A stretch of DNA of 64,000 nucleotides, taken from positions 310,001 to 374,000 of the forward strand of contig NZ_JAMQOJ010000004.1 in the NCBI RefSeq assembly GCF_031626495.1. Direction: 5' to 3'. Origin of the DNA: Natrinema sp031626495 (GTDB taxonomy: Archaea; Halobacteriota; Halobacteria; Halobacteriales; Natrialbaceae). This document shows positions 44,148 to 51,581 of this stretch, piece by piece. Under the pieces are notes generated by a model. The model saw only the letters and a list, made by a program, of their open reading frames with translations. It did not search any database and was not told the DNA's origin. The stretch's first letter is position 1; each line of letters begins with the position of its first letter. Made by a program: the position numbers and the translations under genes.

Positions 44148-46334
44148 TCAGTCGGCGGCGACTTCGACCTTCGCTTCGTTCTCCTTCCCGATCGCCTCGA
44201 CGATGAGTTCGGCCACGTCGACGATCTCGATCTCCTCCTCGTAGCCGCCGGTCTTGCGGCCGTCCTCGTACATCGTCATGCACATCGGGCAGGCGACGAC
44301 GAACTTCTCGACGCCGCTGCCGGCGTCGGTGTCCTCGAGCGCCTCCCGGATCCGCTCCTCGCTGGGTTTGGGCTCCTCTTCGAAGTCCATCCAGAGGCCG
44401 CCACCGCCGCCGCCACAGCAGAAGGAGTTGGCGCGGTTGCGGGGCATCTCGTCGAGCGTACAGCCAGTCGCTTTGATGAGTTCACGCGGGGCTTCGTACT
44501 CGTCGTTGTACCGACCCAGATGGCAGGGATCGTGGTAGGTGACCGTGTAATCGAGTTCGGTGCCGTTCAGGTCGAGTTTGCCGTCGGTGACGAGTTCCTC
44601 GACGGCCTGGGTCCAGTGGTAGACCTCGATTTCGCCGTCCTCGTTCCACTGTTCGTCGTACTCGAAGGGCATCATCGGGTCGTCCGAGAACTCGTCGAAG
44701 TTGACCTCCGGATACTCGTTCTTGAAGGTGTTGTAGGAGTGGGGGTCCGTACAGACGATCTTGTCGAACTCGCAGTCCTCCCACGTCTCGACGTGGTGGC
44801 CGGCCAGTTCGACGTAGAGCAGTTCCTCGCCGACGCGGCGGATGTCGTTGCCGTCGAACTTCTCGTCGTCGAAGAGGATGCCGAAGCTGACATCGGCCTC
44901 CTTCAGGATCGTCGCCAGCGAGCGGGCGACCTGCTTGTTGCGCTCGTCGTAGCTCGGGAAGTCGCCGACGTACCAGAGGTAGTCGACTTCTTCCTCGCGA
45001 GCGTCGGTGACGTCGAACTCGAGTTCGTCGGTCCAGTCGCCACGGTTGCGCGGCGAGTCGCCGAAGGTGTTGCCGTTCTGCATGACGTTCTGGAAGACGT
45101 CCTGCATGCTGGGGGCGACGTCGCCCTGATCGGTCATCTGGCGGTTGAGCCGGGTGAAGCTCTTGAGGTGCTCGATCTCGACGGGACAGGCGTCCATGCA
45201 GGCCATACAGGCCATACAGGACTCCATCGTCTCGGCGTTGATGACGCTCGTGCCGCCGTCGGCGATGATCGGCTGCTCTTCGCCGCCGGCCTCGAGGTCT
45301 TCGCGGTAGGACTTCAGGTCGAGGATGACGTTACGCGGGTCGAGCGGGCGGTCGGAGGCCTTCGCGGGACAGACCGACGAACAGCGACCGCACTTGGTAC
45401 AGGCGTCCTGGTCGAGGATCTCCTTCCAGGTGAAGTCGTCGATGGACTCGGCGTTGGTCGCGTCCAGATCCGAGGGGACGTTGGGCAGGCGCTGGCCGGC
45501 CTTCTCGTCCCGGGTGACGACGTTCGCGAACGAGGAGATCATGTGGAACGGCTTGGCGTAGGGGATCCACGCGATGAAGAAGAAGGCGATCAGCGAGTGG
45601 GTCCACCACGCGAGCCAGTGGAGGTTCTCGACGTTGAACCCGGCGCCGTTGAGCCCGGCCTGTTCGGGGCCGAGCGTCGGCAGTCCGATCGCCTCGAAGC
45701 CGAGCGCCATCCCGTAGGCGACGAAACTGACGATTTCGTAGTCGGGAATACCGGCGCTGTAGACGCGCAGCCCCTCGAGCAGGAAGCCGCCGACGCCGAG
45801 CGCGACCAGCGTCCAGATGAAGATGTCGTCCTCCATCGAGGTATGCCGGTCCCAGAGCCGGTGGTTCCGAACCCAGTACCGGCGGTACATCGCCATCCCG
45901 ATGCCGACGACGAACAACAGGCCCATGGCATCGACGATGAACGAGTAGGCGAGGTAGAAGTCGCCCTCCCAGAAGGTCATATGGAAGATCTTCTGGAAGG
46001 CGTATTGATCGACCGCGATGATCGTCGTCGCGATCAACAGCGTCAGGAATCCCCAGAGAATAAAGGAGTGCATCAAACCGCCGTAGAGATCCCTGTTGAA
46101 CTGTTTCTCGTTCGAGAGGACGATTTTAGCGCTGCTGACGATCCGATCCGGCAGGTCGTTGAGGCGGGCGAACGAGTCGTCGTCGCCCTCGGCGTAACGG
46201 GCGAACCGCCGATAGACGCCGTAGACGAGGACGGCGATGGCGACGAACGCGAGGAAATAGAACACCGCGTACTCGACGCTGGTGATCCCCCAGTACGTCT
46301 CCCTCGCCACGCCCGACTGTGCTAATGCGCGCAT
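44148..46334 (-). CDS. Membrane HdrD-like Fe-S oxidoreductase, possible ETF:quinone reductase
   Basis: A 728-residue protein. The first 260 residues hold about five or six membrane helices resembling a NarI-like cytochrome b domain with membrane His residues. Two ferredoxin-type clusters follow (ACTKCGRCSSVCPAK near 312-325 and CMACMACMDACPVEI near 377-391). Two CCG-type cysteine-rich modules complete it (YHDPCHLGRYNDEYEAPREL and NSFCCGGGGGGLWMD, then VACPMCMTMYEDG). This architecture is proposed in bacteria and archaea as the ETF:menaquinone oxidoreductase that replaces ETF-QO. With etfBA in the same window this is a good candidate electron sink. The start MRALAQSGV at 46334 is preferred over an upstream in-frame methionine. 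Confidence 0.9.
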   Translation of the reverse strand: MRALAQSGVARETYWGITSVEYAVFYFLAFVAIAVLVYGVYRRFARYAEGDDDSFARLNDLPDRIVSSAKIVLSNEKQFNRDLYGGLMHSFILWGFLTLLIATTIIAVDQYAFQKIFHMTFWEGDFYLAYSFIVDAMGLLFVVGIGMAMYRRYWVRNHRLWDRHTSMEDDIFIWTLVALGVGGFLLEGLRVYSAGIPDYEIVSFVAYGMALGFEAIGLPTLGPEQAGLNGAGFNVENLHWLAWWTHSLIAFFFIAWIPYAKPFHMISSFANVVTRDEKAGQRLPNVPSDLDATNAESIDDFTWKEILDQDACTKCGRCSSVCPAKASDRPLDPRNVILDLKSYREDLEAGGEEQPIIADGGTSVINAETMESCMACMACMDACPVEIEHLKSFTRLNRQMTDQGDVAPSMQDVFQNVMQNGNTFGDSPRNRGDWTDELEFDVTDAREEEVDYLWYVGDFPSYDERNKQVARSLATILKEADVSFGILFDDEKFDGNDIRRVGEELLYVELAGHHVETWEDCEFDKIVCTDPHSYNTFKNEYPEVNFDEFSDDPMMPFEYDEQWNEDGEIEVYHWTQAVEELVTDGKLDLNGTELDYTVTYHDPCHLGRYNDEYEAPRELIKATGCTLDEMPRNRANSFCCGGGGGGLWMDFEEEPKPSEERIREALEDTDAGSGVEKFVVACPMCMTMYEDGRKTGGYEEEIEIVDVAELIVEAIGKENEAKVEVAAD

Positions 46335-46483
46335 GTGCAATGAGGGGCAGGGCTGTGACTTAATTCTTGCCACACCGCCTGCCTGGGCCCCTCGTCGCCG
46401 TCTTGCGAAAATCTTCACGTAATTCTGAGTTTATAATAGTTGACCATGTTCGATTCGACCGCCCAACGTGATCTGGCAACAGG

Positions 46484-46491
46484 CTTAAATA
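46484..46491 (+). promoter_or_regulatory. TATA-like box of the following gene
   Basis: cttaaata lies 25-32 nt before the ATG at 46516. Confidence 0.5.
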
Positions 46492-46515
46492 GCCGCCCGT
46501 CGGGAGTGTCCATCC

Positions 46516-47106
46516 ATGAACGACAAGACCGAGGAACTCCGAGATATCTTCACCGACGTCACCGACGGCGAGGAAACCGTCACCGAATCCCAGGAGAACA
46601 CCCGCGGCTCTCTCGAGCGCGACGAACGGACCGACGAGGAGCGCCTCGAGAGCGTCGTCCAGCAGATGCGCGAACGCTACGGGTTCGAGACTGAACTCTC
46701 GAACGACGAGCTACTCACGGTCGCCAGAGGCTTCTACGACGAGCGGAGCGACGCCGACATCGCCGAGGAACTGGGTGTCGACGAGGACGAGGTCTTCGAG
46801 GCCCGAATGACGCTCCATCTGGTGGGCGAGGACGACGCCGACGAGGTCGACCTCGCGGCGATCCGCGACCGAGAGGAGGACGACGCCACGTTGGCCGCGG
46901 AGTACGGCGTCAACGAGCCCCAGATCCGCCGCTACCGCCGCGTCGCCGAAGCGGAAGACCAGTCTCGAGCCGCCAACGACCGCTACCGCGACGAGTTCGA
47001 TAGCGTCCTCGCCGACGCCGAGCTCTCCGAGCGAATGGCGTCCGACCTCCGCGAGGACGGCCTCGAGGACGCGACCGATGGGATGGAGACGGACGTGGAC
47101 TTCTAG
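46516..47106 (+). CDS. Conserved acidic haloarchaeal protein, probably the conditioned-medium-induced protein 4 family
   Basis: A 196-residue strongly acidic protein starting MNDKTEELRDIFTDVTDGEE. The middle has an HTH-like repeat, DEELLTVARG-like (NDELLTVARGFYDERSDADI, then AEELGVDEDEVFEARMTLHL) and a second copy around ATLAAEYGVNEPQIRRYRRV. The family name is from memory of similar haloarchaeal annotations. The two HTH-like units suggest DNA or RNA binding. It has a clear TATA-like box. Confidence 0.65.
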   Translation: MNDKTEELRDIFTDVTDGEETVTESQENTRGSLERDERTDEERLESVVQQMRERYGFETELSNDELLTVARGFYDERSDADIAEELGVDEDEVFEARMTLHLVGEDDADEVDLAAIRDREEDDATLAAEYGVNEPQIRRYRRVAEAEDQSRAANDRYRDEFDSVLADAELSERMASDLREDGLEDATDGMETDVDF

Positions 47107-47258
47107 AGCCAACCTTTTGCTCTGCGGTCTGCCGCGTCGACGGCAGCATGGCTGCCGCCAACGCGCCGTCCCTCGGCAAACGGTTGATCAAAAGCACTCC
47201 TCCCTCCGTTTCGGCTCGCTACGCGCCGCTTGGCTCACGGCTTCGCCGTTCACCTATC

Positions 47259-47360
47259 CGCGGCGCGTAGCGCCGCGCTCTTCACATCGGTCGTCGGCCC
47301 GCTCGCTTACTCGACTCGCGGCGTACGCCGCTCGTCTTTGCGCGGCGCGCAGCGCCGCGC
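47259..47360. repeat. Cluster of three GC-rich perfect hairpins
   Basis: Three perfect stem-loops sit within 100 nt: 47259-47277 (8-bp arms, loop gta), 47318-47331 (14-nt palindrome gcggcgtacgccgc) and 47340-47360 (9-bp arms, loop gca). The first and third share the core gcggcgc...gcgccgc, so they look like copies of one element. They lie in the 47107-47462 gap between two forward genes and hold no ORF I can support. Confidence 0.7.
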
Positions 47361-47434
47361 TTTCGTTCGCTCGCGGATACTGCGATGCGTTCCCCGCCGA
47401 CCGCTGTACCGTTGGTGACGACTCGCCGAGACTT

Positions 47435-47440
47435 CTTATA
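47435..47440 (+). promoter_or_regulatory. TATA-like box of the Cas4-like gene
   Basis: cttata lies 23-28 nt before the GTG at 47463 and decides that start over in-frame codons upstream. Confidence 0.45.
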
Positions 47441-47462
47441 CCAAGCCGCGGCCAGACGGCCC

Positions 47463-48149
47463 GTGACCCGTGCGCACGTCTCGTTCAGCGACCTCCGGAC
47501 CGCCGCCTACTGCCCGCGAAAGTGCTACTATCAGCGAGCGCTGCCCGACGAGGATCGCGCGCCGCCGCCGGAGGTCGAGTCGATTCGAGGACTCGAGTCC
47601 CGGTACGAAGCCCTCCTCGAGGCTCCGCCGGACGAACTCGAGCGCGAACCGATCGCTATCTCGGCCGTCCGGTATCGCGACCGGCTGACGACCACCCGCG
47701 ACCGACTCGTGGACGCGGGTCACTGGGACCGGCTCCGGAATCCCCACGATCGAGACGTGTTCGCGGCCGGCCGCCACTGCCGCGGCGTCGTCCACAAGGT
47801 GCTCGCGGAGCCGCTCGAGCCGGTCCTGCTCTCGACGGGCGAGCCGCCCGAAAACGGCGTCTGGGAGCCCCAGTCGGTCCACGCGGTCGCGGCCGCGAAA
47901 GCGCTGTCCTGGGAACACGGCGAGTCGGTCGACCGGGCCTGGCTCGAGTATCCGGCCTACGGCGAGATCCGCTCGCTCGAGCTGACGACTCGGCGGAAGG
48001 CACGGTACCGACGCGCGCTGCGGGCGGTCCGCGAGCTGGACGGTCCACCGGCTCGGTCGTCCAGTCGCTCGAAGTGCGAGTCCTGCGAGTTCGCCGCCGA
48101 GTGCGGCGTCAAAACGCGAACCTTGCGATCGATGCTGGGGCTCAGATAG
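47463..48149 (+). CDS. Cas4/Dna2-like Fe-S protein without nuclease motif
   Basis: A 228-residue protein of the Cas4-like RecB family. The first cluster Cys is in AAYCPRKCYYQR near residue 16 and three more end the protein (KCESCEFAAECGVK). In active Cas4, G-x-V-D and P-V-E-x-K supply the metal-binding residues. Here the matching blocks are GVVHKVLAE (Asp replaced by His) and PVLLSTGEPP (E-x-K lost). The Fe-S cysteines are intact, so it may bind DNA or protein without cutting. There is no CRISPR array or cas gene within the window. Confidence 0.75.
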   Translation: MTRAHVSFSDLRTAAYCPRKCYYQRALPDEDRAPPPEVESIRGLESRYEALLEAPPDELEREPIAISAVRYRDRLTTTRDRLVDAGHWDRLRNPHDRDVFAAGRHCRGVVHKVLAEPLEPVLLSTGEPPENGVWEPQSVHAVAAAKALSWEHGESVDRAWLEYPAYGEIRSLELTTRRKARYRRALRAVRELDGPPARSSSRSKCESCEFAAECGVKTRTLRSMLGLR

Positions 48150-48164
48150 CCGGGTGATTCCGAA

Positions 48165-48557
48165 TCAGTCCTCCGAGGAGGGAGCCGCTCGGCCCGCGTT
48201 TCGTTCCTCGTGATACCGGTCGGCCAGCGCCTGCTGGTGTTCCGCTCGCCGCTCTTTCGCGGTTTCGGACATCATCTCTTCGCTCCAGGAGAGGCCCGCG
48301 TCCGTTTCCAGCGTCACGTCCTCGACGCCCGGCAGGCTGCCGACGCGCTCGTTCGCTTGCTCGATGAAATATCCCACCATCATACACGACGGCGACGTGA
48401 TGCGGAGCTGGACGTGGACCGTCCCGTCGTCGATCTCGATCTTCTTGAGGAGCCCCATCTCGACGATGCTGATGTCCGTCCCGCGAGCCTCGCTGCAGGG
48501 ATCGACGATCTGGTCGAGTTGCGCGCGCACCTCGAGCGGAGACGGATCCGGACTCAC
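48165..48557 (-). CDS. MIP18/PaaD-like (DUF59) Fe-S cluster assembly factor
   Basis: A 130-residue protein starting with GTG. It has QLDQIVDPCSEARGTDISIV then EMGLLKKIEIDD, and the Cys-containing loop TSPSCMMVGYFIEQ typical of DUF59 proteins, which assist Fe-S maturation or phenylacetate oxygenase-type complexes. The C-terminus is helical and charged. It starts immediately downstream of the amidohydrolase stop (about 1 nt gap) on the same strand, so the two are one operon and the amidohydrolase or a partner may need metal or Fe-S. Confidence 0.82.
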   Translation of the reverse strand: MSPDPSPLEVRAQLDQIVDPCSEARGTDISIVEMGLLKKIEIDDGTVHVQLRITSPSCMMVGYFIEQANERVGSLPGVEDVTLETDAGLSWSEEMMSETAKERRAEHQQALADRYHEERNAGRAAPSSED

Positions 48558-48558
48558 G

Positions 48559-49656
48559 TCAGTACACCTCCGGGGCCGCTTTCGTCGTCGAGAAGGGATC
48601 TGCGAGCCCGTCTTCGCTCGTCTGCTTGCTGAACGAGTCGTCCGCGAGTCGCTCGCGAGCTTCGTCGATGTCTAACCCGACGAGGTCCGCGTAGTTGCGT
48701 CCGAGGAGGTTCCGCTTGTGTTCGTCGCTGATCTCCGGCATCTCTCCAAAGTCGATCCCTCGCCGAGCGATGTCGTCTGGCCACTCGAAGTCACGGAGCG
48801 CCTCGAGTTCCGGCTGTGGGTGGTACGCCATCGCTGCCGACCCCCAGTACATCCTGTCGAGGACGGCCTCGCCGCCGATGCTGATGATCTTTGCCATCGT
48901 CTCGGCGAAGGCCCGCTCGTTCGCCGCCAACTGGACGCCCAGCGTCTCCATGTTGATGTGCAGATTCGGGAACCGAGCCATCTGCCAGGCGGTCTCTTCG
49001 GTGAAGGCAAGCCCGCCGTGGACGAGGCCGAAGTCGAGTTCGGGGAAGTTCGCGCAGGCGTCGTCGACGTCGCCCGGGTGGTAGGGATCCCGGGGCACCG
49101 GGCCGAAGGGAATGGCCTTGTGGACTTCGATCAGGTCGATGCCGAGCGATTTCGCCTTCTCGAAGACTGGGTAGGCGACCGATTCGTCGTCCATGCGCCA
49201 TCCCTCGTGGTGGTCTTCGCCCCAGTGAGAGGGGTAGAGCTTCAGTCCGACCGGATCGACGGCCTCGACCTGTTCTTCGAGCGATTCCTCCCACCCGTCC
49301 CGGAGCGGATCGATGTTGGCGAAGCCGAGGAACCGTTCGGGGTACTCCTCGACGGCCTCGACGCAGTTCTCGTTCGCCGTCAACCCATCGTGAAAGGCGT
49401 ACAGCGGAAGCGACTGGAACGTCGCCATGTCGGTATCGCTCTCGAGGAAGAGCATGTTCGCCGTCTCCTCGACGCTCCAGTTTCGCACGTATCCGTCGCG
49501 CGTTACCCGGTACCCGGGCGGTGAGGCCTCGTCGACGGTTCCGAAGATCATATCGGTGATTCCCCGCGCGTGCTGTTCGTTTCGGTAGTTCGACGGGGCG
49601 AGATTGTACGCGTGAACGACGGCGTCGAAAATGAACGTCTCTTCGAGGTCGATCAT
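48559..49656 (-). CDS. Amidohydrolase 2 family protein
   Basis: A 365-residue TIM-barrel protein of the amidohydrolase-2 (ACMSD-like) family. The usual D-x-H-x-H appears as FDAVVHAYN near residue 11, so one His is not at the classical place. GLKLYPSHWGEDHH, LIEVHKAIPFGPVP and LVHGGLAFTEETAWQM give candidate metal ligands, and GEAVLDRMYWGSA gives the late Asp. Substrates in this family are carboxylated ring or dicarboxylic compounds; none can be named here. It is co-transcribed with the DUF59 gene. The start is the ATG at 49656 (MIDLEETFIFDAV). Confidence 0.78.
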   Translation of the reverse strand: MIDLEETFIFDAVVHAYNLAPSNYRNEQHARGITDMIFGTVDEASPPGYRVTRDGYVRNWSVEETANMLFLESDTDMATFQSLPLYAFHDGLTANENCVEAVEEYPERFLGFANIDPLRDGWEESLEEQVEAVDPVGLKLYPSHWGEDHHEGWRMDDESVAYPVFEKAKSLGIDLIEVHKAIPFGPVPRDPYHPGDVDDACANFPELDFGLVHGGLAFTEETAWQMARFPNLHINMETLGVQLAANERAFAETMAKIISIGGEAVLDRMYWGSAAMAYHPQPELEALRDFEWPDDIARRGIDFGEMPEISDEHKRNLLGRNYADLVGLDIDEARERLADDSFSKQTSEDGLADPFSTTKAAPEVY

Positions 49657-49993
49657 GGTGTGACGTCTGGATCGGGTTTCGAGCCCGTACGACTGCGCTT
49701 GGCATTCTCTATCATTGTATCGACAACCCGTTTTCAACGAACCCTCTGAAAAGCGTTACTTCGAACCGATAGCGAGAGAAACGGGCAGATACTTTTATAC
49801 GCTCAAATCTGAGCGCTCGTCACGATAAACGAGGCAAATGAAACGCTGGCAGAGCGAAGAAAAGACGGATGTTCGACACCATCCGAGAGCGGAATTGAAG
49901 GACGAAACGGAGTCCGTCGGCGCGGTGGCCAACGTTCGACATGGGACCGGCGTTCGATACTCCCTCCGATCCGGCGTCGGTAATTCGCCGTGG
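49657..49993. other. Intergenic region with a forward promoter-like signal
   Basis: About 340 nt between the amidohydrolase start and the Sua5 stop. A strong forward TATA-like box (cttttatac, 49791-49799) is followed at once by an inverted repeat (gctca 49800-49804, tgagc 49809-49813). The forward frame starting at 49838 runs antisense through the Sua5 gene and is probably a shadow. Confidence 0.4.
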
Positions 49994-50584
49994 CTAGTCG
50001 TGGCGCTCGAGCCAGGCCTCGATCTCGTCGGCCATCGCGCCGCGGCGGTGGATCGTCTCGCTCGAGACGTCGACGACGGTGCTCTCGGTCCCACCCTCGG
50101 TTTCGCCGTCGTCGAGGACGACCGCCGCCGCCTCACGGATTTCGGAATCGAGGTCGGCGGGCCGGCGTGCGCTCTCACGACCGCTGACGTTCGCGCTGGT
50201 CGACGTGATCGGCGTGCCGGCCCGCTCGCAGAGCCGGAGCGCGACCTCGTGGTCCGGGACGCGGACGCCGACGCGGTCCCGACCCGCGGTCAGTTCGTCG
50301 GGGACGCTCTCGCGCCGTCGACAGAGGACCGTCACGGGCCCAGGGAGAAACGTCGCCATGAACTGACGCTCTCGCTCGGTCGCGCGGACGTGCTGCAGCG
50401 CCGATGGGACCGACGGGACGGCAAAGGAGATCGGCTTCGAGCGGTCCCGTCCCTTCACCTCGAAGACGCGTTCGACGGCGGCGGGGTCGAGCGCATCCGC
50501 GGCGAGACCGTAGACCGTCTCTGTCGGGTAGACGACGAGCTCCCCTGCCTCGATCGCCTCGGCGGCGCGGTCGAACTCGCTCAT
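49994..50584 (-). CDS. L-threonylcarbamoyladenylate synthase (Sua5/YrdC family)
   Basis: A 196-residue YrdC-type enzyme. VVYPTETVYGLAADALDPAA near residue 17 and KGRDRSKPISFAVPS near residue 45 hold the substrate loops, and the N-V-S-G-R segment (TSTSANVSGRESA) is near residue 138. It makes the threonylcarbamoyl-AMP used for t6A modification of tRNA. It lacks the long Sua5 C-terminal domain. It lies about 65 nt downstream of the redoxin gene on the same strand. Confidence 0.93.
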   Translation of the reverse strand: MSEFDRAAEAIEAGELVVYPTETVYGLAADALDPAAVERVFEVKGRDRSKPISFAVPSVPSALQHVRATERERQFMATFLPGPVTVLCRRRESVPDELTAGRDRVGVRVPDHEVALRLCERAGTPITSTSANVSGRESARRPADLDSEIREAAAVVLDDGETEGGTESTVVDVSSETIHRRGAMADEIEAWLERHD

Positions 50585-50648
50585 TCGGTTCGAAGTCGGC
50601 CTATTTCGCCCAAAAAAGTATCGCTCGGCGTCGCGAACGCGACGGTCG

Positions 50649-51164
50649 CTATGCGAGCCCGAGTTCCGACTCGAGGTCGTCGTAGTCGGGGAACTCGGGC
50701 CAGTCGGTGGCGACCCACGCGCCCTCGACGGTGCGGTCGCCGTCGAGCGCGAAGAAGGCGACGCGGGGTTCGCTGACGCCGGTCATCCCGTCGAGTTCGT
50801 GGGCGATCCCGTACGACTCGGCGACCTCGTTGCCGGGGTCGGTGAAGAAGCGGAACGGGTAGTCGTTGGCCTCGAGGAACCGTTTGATGCCGTAGGGGGT
50901 CGAGGCCGTGACGCCGACGACTCGGTCCGCGCGTTCGTCCCACTCGCGCTCCGCGAGTTCGTCCCAGACGTATTTCGCGAGGAACGAGCCGGTCATCGGC
51001 GTGAAGACCAGGATGGTCGTGCCGTCGCTCTCGCTGACGAACTCCGAGAGGGTCCGGTCCTCCCAGAACTCGTCGGTGACCAGCGGGCGGGTGAAGTCGG
51101 GCGCTTCATCGCCGGGCCCGGGATGATCCGCCGGATCCAACTCGACGACCTCGAAGTCGGGCAT
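50649..51164 (-). CDS. Peroxiredoxin-fold (redoxin) protein without cysteine
   Basis: A 171-residue thioredoxin-fold protein with the AhpC/TSA layout: P-D-F at APDFTRPLVTDEF, the ILVFTPMTGSFLAKYV active-site segment, and FFTDPGNEVAESYGI. The normal P-x-x-x-T-x-x-C is P-M-T-G-S-F-L-A, with Ala63 where the peroxidatic Cys should be, and the entire protein has no Cys. It cannot be a standard peroxidase. Its start overlaps the stop of the glutaredoxin-like gene, so they are translated together, which suggests a redox-partner or chaperone role. Confidence 0.85.
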   Translation of the reverse strand: MPDFEVVELDPADHPGPGDEAPDFTRPLVTDEFWEDRTLSEFVSESDGTTILVFTPMTGSFLAKYVWDELAEREWDERADRVVGVTASTPYGIKRFLEANDYPFRFFTDPGNEVAESYGIAHELDGMTGVSEPRVAFFALDGDRTVEGAWVATDWPEFPDYDDLESELGLA

Positions 51165-51469
51165 CAGTCGTCACCTCCCGCGTCCGCCGCGGCCGCGTCG
51201 GGGCGGTCGCCCTCGCCGTAGGTCGACTCGAGGTAGTCGACGATGTTCGCGCTTTCGGCCATGGTGACGCCGGTGTTCTCGTCGACGACGACGGGAACGG
51301 TGCGGACGCCGGCGACGCGCTTGACGACGTCCCGTTCGGAGTGCATCGGTTCGACGAATCGCGATCGGTACGAGAGATCGTACTCGTGCAGCCGCCGGGT
51401 GACCCGTTCGCAGAACGGACAGCCCTGGAGCCGGTAGAACGTGATCGGTGGGTCGTCGGGTGCGCTCAT
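51164..51469 (-). CDS. Glutaredoxin/GST N-terminal domain protein
   Basis: A 101-residue thioredoxin-fold protein with the C-P-F-C motif at residues 17-20 (YRLQGCPFCERVTRRL), the cis-Pro in GVRTVPVVVDENTGV and a GST-type ESANIVDYLES helix. It is likely a thiol-disulfide oxidoreductase that uses gamma-Glu-Cys or a similar thiol. The ATG at 51469 gives the usual short N-terminus; a longer frame upstream is less likely. It overlaps the redoxin gene. Confidence 0.85.
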   Translation of the reverse strand: MSAPDDPPITFYRLQGCPFCERVTRRLHEYDLSYRSRFVEPMHSERDVVKRVAGVRTVPVVVDENTGVTMAESANIVDYLESTYGEGDRPDAAAADAGGDD

Positions 51470-51581
51470 ACCCACACGTAGGGTAAACGGCCGGGTAAAC
51501 GTGTCGTCGGCGGCGGCGATAGCCGTCATTGGCCGTCAAATGGGAAACGGTTAACCGATCCAGCCATAACGCTGTACATCA

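Noticed and set aside
44520..46325. 601-codon forward frame opposite the HdrD-like gene
   Set aside because: Shadow frame; the reverse strand shows Fe-S motifs and membrane helices that cannot be chance.
47463..48149. CRISPR locus near the Cas4-like gene
   Set aside because: No direct repeats with regular spacers and no other cas gene anywhere in the window.
49838..50776. 312-codon forward frame opposite Sua5 and redoxin
   Set aside because: Shadow of the two reverse genes, although its start has a TATA-like box upstream (reported as a finding).
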